A stretch of 64,000 nt of DNA from a bacterium (GTDB taxonomy: Bacteria > Planctomycetota > UBA1135 > UBA2386): NCBI GenBank assembly GCA_024743115.1, contig JANSXC010000020.1, positions 60,310-124,309 of the forward strand. Direction: 5' to 3'. Position numbers and translations under genes: made by a program. A model generated the notes under the pieces. It was given only the letters and a program-made list of their open reading frames with translations, was not told the DNA's origin and did no database searches. Of the stretch, positions 1-6,861 are shown in pieces (positions within the stretch are counted from its first letter, which is position 1; every line of letters begins with the position of its first letter).

Positions 1-1
1 C

Positions 2-208
2 GACGTGACGCCGGGCTGCCGCCTGCTCGTCGATGCCTTCGGTCCCAGCTACCTCGCGACCCTGCCGTTCCAGTTTGGCACGCAGGCGACCTACACGGTG
101 GCGCTGCCCGAGTGGCTCGACCCGATGACGCTCTACTTCCAGGACTGGCTGTTCGACGGCAACGTGCTCGAGGCATCGCAACGCCTCGCGGTTCCGATCG
201 TGAAGTGA
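2..208 (+). CDS. C-terminal end of a secreted protein (5' end outside the window)
   Basis: Only the last 68 codons are in the window; the frame is open to its left edge. The visible part has a GC-R-LLV element, a beta-rich stretch with LPEW and MTLYFQ, and a final QRLAVPIVK. The same element order and ending close the two large secreted proteins at 38919-41198 (TTQRLVVPLGK) and 41236-43599 (TTDRLTVPLLK), so this is probably the tail of a third protein with that C-terminal domain. The function of the full protein cannot be judged from the tail. Confidence 0.75.
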   Translation, partial: DVTPGCRLLVDAFGPSYLATLPFQFGTQATYTVALPEWLDPMTLYFQDWLFDGNVLEASQRLAVPIVK

Positions 209-269
209 TCGTGGCTCGCCGGCCGCTCGTCACCCGGCGAGCGGCTATGATCGGCGCGGAGGTCGCGCC

Positions 270-800
270 ATGCAGAAGGACGAAGACAGTTCCGGTCGAT
301 CGCGGCGAGGCGGCGTCGGGTGGGACCGGCTCGGTGCCTGGCTCGTCCACTGGTCGTTCTGGCCGGTGTACCTGAGTCTGCTGTTGGCCTTCATCTTCTG
401 GATGGGGCCGTGGCGGAAGTGGGCGGGGCTCGGCGAGGGTTGGGAGCGTCAGCCCCGCCACTACCTGCGATTGTACGGGCCGGTCGAGCCCGACGGGCCC
501 CTGACGAGGGTGCCTCGCGTGGCGATCGGTTCGGTGATCTTGATGCGCGGGGCGCTGGCGCCGGGAGACGAGTGGATGCTCTGCAACGGGCAAACACTGG
601 ATCGGACCGCCTACCCCGAGCTCGCCCGGATCCTGGACTCGCGCGTTGACGCAGGCCGAACCGTGGCGACGTTGCCGGACTGGTCGACCCTCGGCATGAC
701 ATTCGATCCGGAAGAGGCCGAGCAACGCTATGCGTGTCTCCGGCTCCGTTCTTCCGAGTCGTCGGACGAACCGATCCACTTCTGGATCCGAGCGCGATGA
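270..800 (+). CDS. Membrane-anchored protein with phage-tail-collar-like domain
   Basis: This 176-residue protein has a charged N-terminus, one membrane segment at about residues 24-45, and then a region (about 84-145) with the pattern IGSVILMRG, DEWMLCNGQTLDRTAYPELA and TLPDW. That matches the start of tail-collar/microcystin-dependent-type domains (usually GW-LCDGQ-L-R--YP-L followed by F-LPD). Such domains are found in phage fibres and in bacterial surface proteins. The domain here is cut short after the LPDW element, so it may not fold as in phage fibres. Its stop codon overlaps the next start (ATGA, 797-800), which suggests co-translation with the CPBP protease. The physiological role is unknown. 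Confidence 0.7.
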   Translation: MQKDEDSSGRSRRGGVGWDRLGAWLVHWSFWPVYLSLLLAFIFWMGPWRKWAGLGEGWERQPRHYLRLYGPVEPDGPLTRVPRVAIGSVILMRGALAPGDEWMLCNGQTLDRTAYPELARILDSRVDAGRTVATLPDWSTLGMTFDPEEAEQRYACLRLRSSESSDEPIHFWIRAR

Positions 801-1471
801 CGGCGCCGGGGCATTGGTCCGACGCACAGCTGCGGCGAGGCGCGCTGGCGGCCGTGTTGTTCGTCATGGTCGGGGCCGATGCCTGGAACGACGGCAGTCT
901 CGGGATCGTCTGGCAACTGGCCGACGGGCTCGGCGACTGGGGGCCACCCGTGGCACTGGCGTTGCACGGGGTGCTGCTATCGGCCGGCCTGCTTCTGCTC
1001 GGACCGAGGTCGTGGCGGGCGGTGCTTGGCGGCAATCGCAGACCGCAAGACGTTCTGATTGCCGTCGCGTGCGGCCTCGCGTGTGCCGGCCTGAGTTTCG
1101 CCTACGGCAAGCTGCTCAGTATGCCCGACCCCTGGCCGGAGAATCCCGGCAGGACGAGTGGCTGGCTGTCCGATTGGGTCTTTTCCACCATCGTGGGTCC
1201 GTTCTACGAAGAGGTCGTCTTTCGCGGCATGCTCTGGGTCGCCGTGCGACGGTTCTGCTCGGTTCGGGTTACCGTGCTGATTACGGCCGTCTGTTTCACT
1301 CTCGCGCACGGCCCGGACCGCATCTTCTCCTACCCGTACATCTTGCTCGTCGGGATCCTGCTCGGGTGGCTGCGCGGGCGCTCCGGTAGTTTGGCGGTCG
1401 TGTTCCTCGCGCACTCCCTGACGAACGCAGTGATCCAGGGCAGCCTGCTATGGATCGTCACCTCGTACTGA
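797..1471 (+). CDS. CPBP family intramembrane glutamic protease
   Basis: This is a 224-residue polytopic membrane protein of the CPBP (CAAX protease and bacteriocin-processing) family, also called ABI. The three family motifs are present: EE-x3-R in EEVVFRG (E138, E139, R143), F-x3-H in FTLAH (H171) and H-x3-N in HSLTN (H206, N210). Hydrophobic segments cover most of the chain. I chose the ATG at 797 because it overlaps the upstream stop as ATGA; the frame is open up to 734 but that would put 21 codons inside the upstream gene. The family cleaves membrane or prenylated substrates; the bacterial substrate is usually unknown, and nothing here identifies it. Confidence 0.88.
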   Translation: MTAPGHWSDAQLRRGALAAVLFVMVGADAWNDGSLGIVWQLADGLGDWGPPVALALHGVLLSAGLLLLGPRSWRAVLGGNRRPQDVLIAVACGLACAGLSFAYGKLLSMPDPWPENPGRTSGWLSDWVFSTIVGPFYEEVVFRGMLWVAVRRFCSVRVTVLITAVCFTLAHGPDRIFSYPYILLVGILLGWLRGRSGSLAVVFLAHSLTNAVIQGSLLWIVTSY

Positions 1472-1499
1472 TTCCGCGGAAGGATCGGGCGCGACCGCT

Positions 1500-2600
1500 T
1501 TACCGCGCCTTGCGGTCGGCGAGCCCGTTGACGTCGAACGCGAGCAGTCGGCCGTCGGCACCGACGGCGAGCAGGCGTTCGGCGCCAGGCGCCATGTCCA
1601 GGGTCATCACCTTGCTGTCGGCCGGGCCCCACTCGATCGGGGTCTCGCTCACGGTGGACCAATCCGCGGTATCGAAGACCCGGAGATCGCGACCGCCGGT
1701 CAAGACGTGTCTGCCGTCGCCGGACCACCACAGTGCGGTGACGTGCGCTCCGGGTTGCGCGCGGAAGCGCTTCGTCTCGGACCAGCTCTTGCCTTCGTAG
1801 ACGCACGCGTCGCCCGAGGTGCTGCCGACGATCAGGCGCTTGCCATCGGGCGAGAACGCCGCACACATCGTGTGGGCGAGCGGTTGCCCGTTCTTGGTCG
1901 GGTCGAGGTGCATCGCGGCCTCGCGCCACGCTGCCTGCTTCTTGCCGCGGCCCGGTTGCCAGATCCGGAGGGCGCGTGTGAAGCCCCCGGTCGCGAGTGC
2001 TTTGCCGTGATCGGCGAACGCCAGGAACTCGATGATCGCGGGCTGGCCGATGGCGGAGTGGCCGGTGACTCCGGTGTCGACGGGGCGCCACTTCTTGGCG
2101 TCGAAGAAGAAGACCGACGTCGCCTTTTCGTCCATGGCGAACTGTGAGCCGACCGCCAGATACTTGCCGTTGGGCGTGAACTCGATCGCGTAGATCGACT
2201 GCGGGTACTTGCCGCCGCGCAGCGAGATGGTCGTGTGCTTCCACTGTTTGCCCGGTTTGCCGACCTTGTAGACGAACAGCTCGTTGTCACTGCCGGCGGC
2301 GAGGTGCTTGCCGTCGGGTGAGAACGCCAGCGCCCAGTGTTGCCCGGGTGGCTTCTCCAGCTCCTGGACCTTCGCAAGGTCCGCGACGTTCCAGATCCGC
2401 ACGGCGCCGTCGTGACCGGTCGTAGCAGTCAGCTGACCCTTCGGATGGATCCGGACGCACGTCGCGACGCCGTGGCCGGTGTCGACCGCCGCGCGTTGCG
2501 TGATGGTCGGTTGCGCCGGCGGCTGTTCGGACGGTTCGTCCTGGGCGGGCGCGATCCCGCCGAGAACGGCAGTGGCCGTCGTGACCGCAAAAGTCGACAT
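1500..2600 (-). CDS. Secreted WD40-repeat beta-propeller protein
   Basis: This 366-residue protein begins with a signal peptide ending near AVLGGIAPAQ, followed by a proline/glutamine-rich linker and then about six or seven WD40-like repeats. Clear repeat units include GHDGAVRIWNVADL, ALAFSPDGKHLAAGSDN, IEFTPNGKYLAVGSQ and LWWSGDGRHVLTGGRDLRVFD. The ATG at 2600 is preferred over the in-frame GTG at 2615 because GAGGA lies five bases upstream. WD40 propellers are protein-binding scaffolds and no catalytic domain is attached. The gene diverges from the candidate selenoprotein at 2740 across about 140 bases, so both may share a regulatory region. It converges on the CPBP gene with 28 bases between stops. 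Confidence 0.9.
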   Translation of the reverse strand: MSTFAVTTATAVLGGIAPAQDEPSEQPPAQPTITQRAAVDTGHGVATCVRIHPKGQLTATTGHDGAVRIWNVADLAKVQELEKPPGQHWALAFSPDGKHLAAGSDNELFVYKVGKPGKQWKHTTISLRGGKYPQSIYAIEFTPNGKYLAVGSQFAMDEKATSVFFFDAKKWRPVDTGVTGHSAIGQPAIIEFLAFADHGKALATGGFTRALRIWQPGRGKKQAAWREAAMHLDPTKNGQPLAHTMCAAFSPDGKRLIVGSTSGDACVYEGKSWSETKRFRAQPGAHVTALWWSGDGRHVLTGGRDLRVFDTADWSTVSETPIEWGPADSKVMTLDMAPGAERLLAVGADGRLLAFDVNGLADRKAR

Positions 2601-2739
2601 ACGGATCCTCGTCACGACCGCGACTCTAGCCGAGCGGCTCGCGCTCGTGCGGTCATCCGGCAGGGGATGTGCGAGGTGATTATTCCGACGAACACCGGGC
2701 GATCAGGCCTCGCGCCCCGCTACCGGGTATCGTGCCCGA

Positions 2740-3651
2740 ATGGTTGGAAGAGTAGGAATCTCCGTCCTCGTGCTCGGTCTTGCCGCCGCGAACGTCGAGG
2801 CTCAGAAGCACCCGCACTTCGATGACCGTGGTGCGCTCGAGTGGCATACCGGGCTGGCTGCCGCGAAAGCCGCGGCACGGCAGCAGCAGAAACTCGTGTT
2901 CGTCGAGTACGGCAGACAGGCTTGAGGCATGTGTCGTGCGCTCGTGCAGCGCATCCTCGGGGCGGAGCCGGTCAAGACGCGCATCGGAAAGCTGGCGGTC
3001 GGTTTGGCAGCGAACTGTGACGCCGGGGAGCCCGCGGTCGAACAGCTCATGCTCGCGAACCTGCCGAACGCGAGCTCGCTACCGTTCGTCGCGGTTTTGA
3101 CGCATGAAGGCGAGTGGCTCGCCGGCTACTCGGGCGGTCGGGCCACGAAGGACTTCGTGGCGATGCTCGACAGGGTCGAGAAACTCGGCAAGCTCGATGC
3201 GTCGCCCGCGGTGCAGAAGCAGTTGAACGTACTGGCGGACGCGGCCGAGAAGTCGGTGAGCGCCGGCAAGTGGTCCGCGGTGCTGAAAGCGGCGCGCGTG
3301 GCGGGTAAGAGCTTCGGTCGTTGCGAGGGGCGCACGCGGATCCGAGCCGCGATGCAGCGGGCCAGGGACTGGGCGCAGGGACAGTTCGAGGGCGTAGTCG
3401 AGAGAACCCGGTCGGGTGGCCATACCGCTCCCGAGATCAAGCGACTCAAGGCCGTGAGTCGGGCGTTCCGCGGTGAGGCCGAGGCCACGGAAGCAGCAGC
3501 CGGGGTGAAGGCACTCTCGCAGCTCAACCGCGTCCGTGCGGTCGAGGCCCGTGGCAGCGCCGCGAAGGATCTCCGTGCGCGATTTGCAAAAGAACTCGGG
3601 GGAACACGTTGGGCGAAACTGTTCGTCGAGGCGACGACAGCGGACAAGTGA
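2740..3651 (+). CDS. Candidate selenoprotein: exported thioredoxin-like protein with in-frame UGA in a UxxC motif
   Basis: Two open stretches, 2740-2922 and 2926-3651, lie in the same frame and are separated only by a TGA at 2923-2925. Reading through gives 303 residues: a signal peptide (1-21), then KLVFVEYGRQA, U62, G, M, C65, RALVQRIL. An extended strand followed by a C-x-x-C and helix is the thioredoxin active-site layout, and UGA sits exactly where the first cysteine is expected. Further on, LPFVAVLTHEGEWLAGYSGG matches the cis-Pro region and following strands of the fold. Residues 125-303 form a helical extension of unknown role. A SECIS-like hairpin follows the UGA. The alternative is a nonsense mutation of TGC/TGT, with restart at ATG 2929. 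The stop overlaps the next gene start (GTGA). Confidence 0.72.
2926..2954 (+). promoter_or_regulatory. Candidate bacterial SECIS element
   Basis: Eleven bases after the UGA (2923-2925) there is a perfect 6-bp stem, TGCGCT at 2937-2942 with AGCGCA at 2948-2953, closing a 5-base loop CGTGC; a G-U pair (2936/2954) can extend it. The 17-base hairpin and the 11-base spacing equal those of the minimal upper SECIS hairpin of E. coli fdhF as I know it, and a G lies within the first two loop bases, as expected for bacterial SECIS elements. It lacks the bulged U of fdhF. It lies inside the coding sequence, as bacterial SECIS elements do. SelB recognition is inferred. Confidence 0.6.
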
Positions 3652-5240
3652 GCGATCTCCGCGGTGTGGTGACGGTCGGTTCGGGCTCGCCCGTACGGTG
3701 GTCGTGTCGGGTGCGATGGGTCGCGTTGGCCTTGGCCGTCGCGGTGGGCGCTGCGGCGTCGGCGCAGGACGCGGGTTCGGCGGCGGGCGATTCGGCAGCC
3801 GCGGGCCAGGGGTCTGCCGAGTCTGGCCCCGAGTATCCCCGTGCGGCCATTGCGTGGCGTGCCGACGAGCTGCCGTTGCGCATCGATACCGCGCGGAATC
3901 TCTGTCAGCGCGGTGAGTACGACCTGGCCGTTGCGTTGTTGCAGCCGGCCGCGACCGGGGGCGGCGATGCGAGCCCGGCGGATGATTCCGTTCAGGCGCT
4001 GGCCCGGCGGGTTCGCGATCGCGCGGCCGAGGTCGTGCGATTGCGAGCGCAGCTGCTGGCGAAGGCCGAGGCTCGTGGGCTGCGGCTGGCGCCGAGATAC
4101 GACGGGCGCCGACGCGGCGGGCGGCTCGTTCGCCATGACGCCGGCACCCTGACGCTGCGGGGTCGCGGTGGTGATGTCGTGCTGCCGATGTCGGCTTTGC
4201 GGCCAGCAGAGCTGCGCAACGAGCTGGTCAAACACGAGATCGTTGCGACGAACGCTCCCATCACGACCTGGCTGCGGTGGCTCGAGGGCCGCGACGTGAG
4301 TGACCGGTTGCCGGCGTTGCCTGCGACCGTTCCGTTCGCGAAAGGGCTGGTCCGCGATTGCGCAGTGAAGATCGTCGTGTCCCCGCGCGAGGCCGCAGTT
4401 GCGCTCGCGCGTGTTCTCGCCCTCGAACCGGCGGCCCAGCCGGAGGTCGCGTTCCAACAGATGGAGCGCCTCATCGGGGCGATCGCGGCGCATCGCGGCG
4501 ATGATCTGATCGCTGCCCGCGTTCGTGGTCTCAGGGACTGTGTGCGGGCGCTGGCGTATCGAGCGTTCACCCCGGGGTCAGCGCGGTGCCTGCCATTGGC
4601 GGGGCAGTGCGAGGTAGCGGCGGATGGTGGCGTCACCGTGAAGTATCGCGGGGCCGATCCCGCGCTGTTCGAGGACTTTCGTCACGACGAACGCTTTCGG
4701 CAGACGTGTATGAAGGGTTGGGGGCGGCTCGCGACGGAGGAGCGACGATTCGAAGCGTGCGGTGACGTTGCGGAACTGATCGGAGATGGTCTGTATCGCT
4801 GGCGGCTGCCCGTCGCCGGGCCGTTGACGATGGAGCTCGAGATGGCCATCGCCGGGAGTGGCCAATGGGGGTTGCTCGCGGGTACTGCAAACAATGGTGC
4901 CATGTTGCGAGTCACGATGTCCGGTGTGATGGATCTCAGGGATCCGGCGACCCGGATCGTGGACTCACTCGGCAAGGCCACTGTGCTGACGATTGGCGAG
5001 CCCTATCGGGTGCGGTTGAACATCGATGAGAACGGCGTGGCGACGAGCTTCCTGAACGATCGCCAGGTCGCGCGAGCGACGCGGATCGGTAACCTCGCGA
5101 GCGGCTACCCGGCGTTGATGACGCACTGCAGCATGGCGCTTCACGTGCACGCGCTGACCATCAAGTGTCGCGTCGATCCCGAGGCTGGCGAGACTCTGCG
5201 CGGCCTGTTCGTGGAGCGGATGGCCGAGCGCGTGCGCTGA
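3648..5240 (+). CDS. Large exported protein of unknown function
   Basis: I do not recognise this 530-residue protein. It has an N-terminal signal-like segment (VRWVALALAVAVGAAASAQ) followed by an Ala/Gly-rich linker, a helical region rich in Arg and Ala, a short KOW/SH3-like stretch around LVRHDAGTLTLRGRGGDVVL, and a C-terminal beta-rich region (about 355-515) resembling laminin-G/concanavalin-type sandwiches. The longest open frame starts at a TTG at 3609, but the GTG at 3648 overlaps the upstream stop (GTGA) and still gives a full signal peptide, so I prefer it. Overlap with the thioredoxin-like gene suggests coupled translation and a joint envelope role, but no function can be assigned. 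Confidence 0.75.
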   Translation: MSDLRGVVTVGSGSPVRWSCRVRWVALALAVAVGAAASAQDAGSAAGDSAAAGQGSAESGPEYPRAAIAWRADELPLRIDTARNLCQRGEYDLAVALLQPAATGGGDASPADDSVQALARRVRDRAAEVVRLRAQLLAKAEARGLRLAPRYDGRRRGGRLVRHDAGTLTLRGRGGDVVLPMSALRPAELRNELVKHEIVATNAPITTWLRWLEGRDVSDRLPALPATVPFAKGLVRDCAVKIVVSPREAAVALARVLALEPAAQPEVAFQQMERLIGAIAAHRGDDLIAARVRGLRDCVRALAYRAFTPGSARCLPLAGQCEVAADGGVTVKYRGADPALFEDFRHDERFRQTCMKGWGRLATEERRFEACGDVAELIGDGLYRWRLPVAGPLTMELEMAIAGSGQWGLLAGTANNGAMLRVTMSGVMDLRDPATRIVDSLGKATVLTIGEPYRVRLNIDENGVATSFLNDRQVARATRIGNLASGYPALMTHCSMALHVHALTIKCRVDPEAGETLRGLFVERMAERVR

Positions 5241-5418
5241 CGTCCTGGCCCTTGCCGCGGGTGCAGTGCGGACTGCCGCAGGCCGAGAGACGATCGGCTG
5301 CGGGGTGCGAACGAGCGACCCGTGACGCCAACCGGAGGTGCCATGGGCATGATTGCGTCCTGGCACGCGATTCGAGCTGGCGTCCAGACTGGGCGGTTGC
5401 GCTGCCGATAGGGCTCAC

Positions 5419-6213
5419 ATGTCCACGTCTCGACGGACCGAGGCCGGCTTTACCCTGCTGGAACTCATGATCGCGGTGGCGATCCTCGCGGTCATCGCCG
5501 GGATTGCCGTTCCACAATACGTCGCCGCGCTGCGAACCGCGCGGGTCGGAAAAGCGCGTGCCGATCTCCGCACGATCGCGAATGCCATTGACAGTTATCT
5601 GGCCGTCAACGGCAGCTTGCCCCTGACGCTCTACGAGGTCGACTTCGGCGGCAAGAATGACCCGTGGGGCGTTCCGTACTGCTACTTCAACTATGCCTCG
5701 GGGACGGGAGATGGCTTGGACTGGGCCGTCAAGGTGGGGCTGGTGGACCCGAGTTCCATCGTGGCCCGGGCGGAAGCCGAGCAGCGTCATGGTGCTCGGG
5801 TGGCTGGAGTGATCGACGGTCTGCTGGGTGCCCCGGCGTACGCAGCCTCCAGGGTGCAAGGTCAGGGCCAGGGTCAGGGCCAGGGTCAGGGTCAGGGTCA
5901 GGGTCAGGGTCAGGGTCAAGGCCAAGGTCCGGGCAACGCACTGAAGGGGCTCGCCAACGCACTCAGCAAGAGTCAGAACGATCGCCTGATCGAGGTGATG
6001 GCCAAGAAGTCCGACTTCAAGATGTTCACCGGGGTGGTGGCCGAGACGACGCGTCGTCGTGACCAATTCCTCTTTCCCCTGAACACGGACTACGACCTGT
6101 TCACGCTCGGGCCCGACGGTGCAACCTCGGTGTCGCTCGGCGAGGCGCTCGCGCAGGACGACGTCATCCGCGCCAACAACGGTGGCTTCTTCGGTTCGGT
6201 CTCGGAGTACTGA
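5419..6213 (+). CDS. Type II secretion/type IV pilin-like prepilin with Gln-Gly repeat
   Basis: The 264-residue product opens with a short basic leader and the prepilin signature G|FTLLELMIAVAILAVIAGIAVPQ: Gly before the cleavage site, Phe+1 and Glu+5, then a hydrophobic helix. It continues with the ARVGKARADLRTIANAIDSY helix and PWGVPY, typical of type II secretion pseudopilins of the GspG class. Residues 147-170 are twelve uninterrupted Gln-Gly pairs, followed by a basic and then acidic C-terminal region. The ATG at 5419 gives a normal short leader; the in-frame upstream extension to 5353 does not. The gene is three bases upstream of the HAMP-type membrane protein at 6217, so the two are likely cotranscribed. 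Confidence 0.88.
   Translation: MSTSRRTEAGFTLLELMIAVAILAVIAGIAVPQYVAALRTARVGKARADLRTIANAIDSYLAVNGSLPLTLYEVDFGGKNDPWGVPYCYFNYASGTGDGLDWAVKVGLVDPSSIVARAEAEQRHGARVAGVIDGLLGAPAYAASRVQGQGQGQGQGQGQGQGQGQGQGQGPGNALKGLANALSKSQNDRLIEVMAKKSDFKMFTGVVAETTRRRDQFLFPLNTDYDLFTLGPDGATSVSLGEALAQDDVIRANNGGFFGSVSEY
5857..5928 (+). repeat. Hexanucleotide tandem repeat encoding (Gln-Gly)12
   Basis: Twelve consecutive six-base units of the form CAR-GGY lie inside the prepilin gene. Most are exactly CAGGGT; the first and last units use CAA or GGC. Because the unit is a multiple of three, gain or loss of units changes the length of the Gln-Gly tract without a frameshift. The near identity of the central units indicates recent slippage rather than selection on sequence alone. 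The antisense reading gives a Thr-Leu repeat that is not a real gene. Confidence 0.97.
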
Positions 6214-6216
6214 AGC

Positions 6217-6846
6217 ATGTCGACGTACAAGCGCCGCCGACTGCTCGTCGACCGCCAGCTCCAGTTGAGCATGGTCTTCCACGCCCTCGTGGCCGTGGTG
6301 TTGATCCTCGTGATCGCGATCGCCGGCTCGATCGCGCCGCTCGTGTGGCAGCTCAGTGACGGCCGCAGCCAGGACCACGAGGCGGCCGCGATCGTGATGC
6401 TCTACCTTCACGAACGTTTCTGGCCGCTCGCGTTCGCCGGGGCACTGATTGCCGGCGCGTTCGCGTTGCACTACTCGCACCGGATCGCTGGTCCGCTCGT
6501 GCGCGTTCGGCGCCACTTGCGCCAGCTCGGGGACGGCGAGATCTCGCCGCAGCTGCGCTCCAGGAGGCGCGACTTCCTCAAGGTCGAGGTCGAATGCCTC
6601 AACTTCGCGGTGGCAGGTGTCGGGCAGCGGATTGAGGCGATCCAGCGCGCGCATCACGCGGTTGAGCAGGCGTACGCGGATCTCGAGTTGGCCCACTGCC
6701 CTGCCCCCGACGAGGCTTTGGCGAACGCAGTTGCGGAACTCGGCGTGGCAGTTCGGGCGTTTCGATTGTCGGAACGCTCAGCGGCGGCAGGTTCGTACGA
6801 CGCACGGCAGGCGAGCCGGCCGTTCCTCGTGGTCGATGATGCCTAG
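6217..6846 (+). CDS. Two-TM membrane protein with HAMP-like region
   Basis: This 209-residue protein has a basic N-terminus (YKRRRLLVDRQLQLSM), a membrane segment at about 20-45, a short external loop, a second segment at about 68-88, and then a HAMP-like linker (HRIAGPLVRVRRHLRQLGDGE) and a helical tail. The RRxLVDRxxQL start and HRIAGP motif resemble the N-terminal signalling part of methyl-accepting or HAMP membrane proteins that lack the downstream output domain. Eleven codons before its end it has the sequence ASRPFLVVDDA, which ends like a receiver start but is truncated. It follows the prepilin by three bases and precedes a histidine kinase by fifteen, so it may help sense pilus or secretion state. 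The function is inferred from context only. Confidence 0.8.
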   Translation: MSTYKRRRLLVDRQLQLSMVFHALVAVVLILVIAIAGSIAPLVWQLSDGRSQDHEAAAIVMLYLHERFWPLAFAGALIAGAFALHYSHRIAGPLVRVRRHLRQLGDGEISPQLRSRRRDFLKVEVECLNFAVAGVGQRIEAIQRAHHAVEQAYADLELAHCPAPDEALANAVAELGVAVRAFRLSERSAAAGSYDARQASRPFLVVDDA

Positions 6847-6861
6847 CCAGGTGCTGCACTC

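Noticed and set aside
2929..3651. Independent gene starting at ATG 2929
   Set aside because: It would lack a signal peptide and start inside the redox motif; the upstream open stretch in the same frame supplies both. It remains the fallback if the UGA is a plain stop.
5857..5928. CRISPR-like array
   Set aside because: Units are six bases without spacers and lie in a coding region; it is a simple tandem repeat.
5161..6696. Long minus-strand frame with a Thr-Leu repeat
   Set aside because: It is the shadow of the prepilin and its Gln-Gly tract and lacks any domain character.
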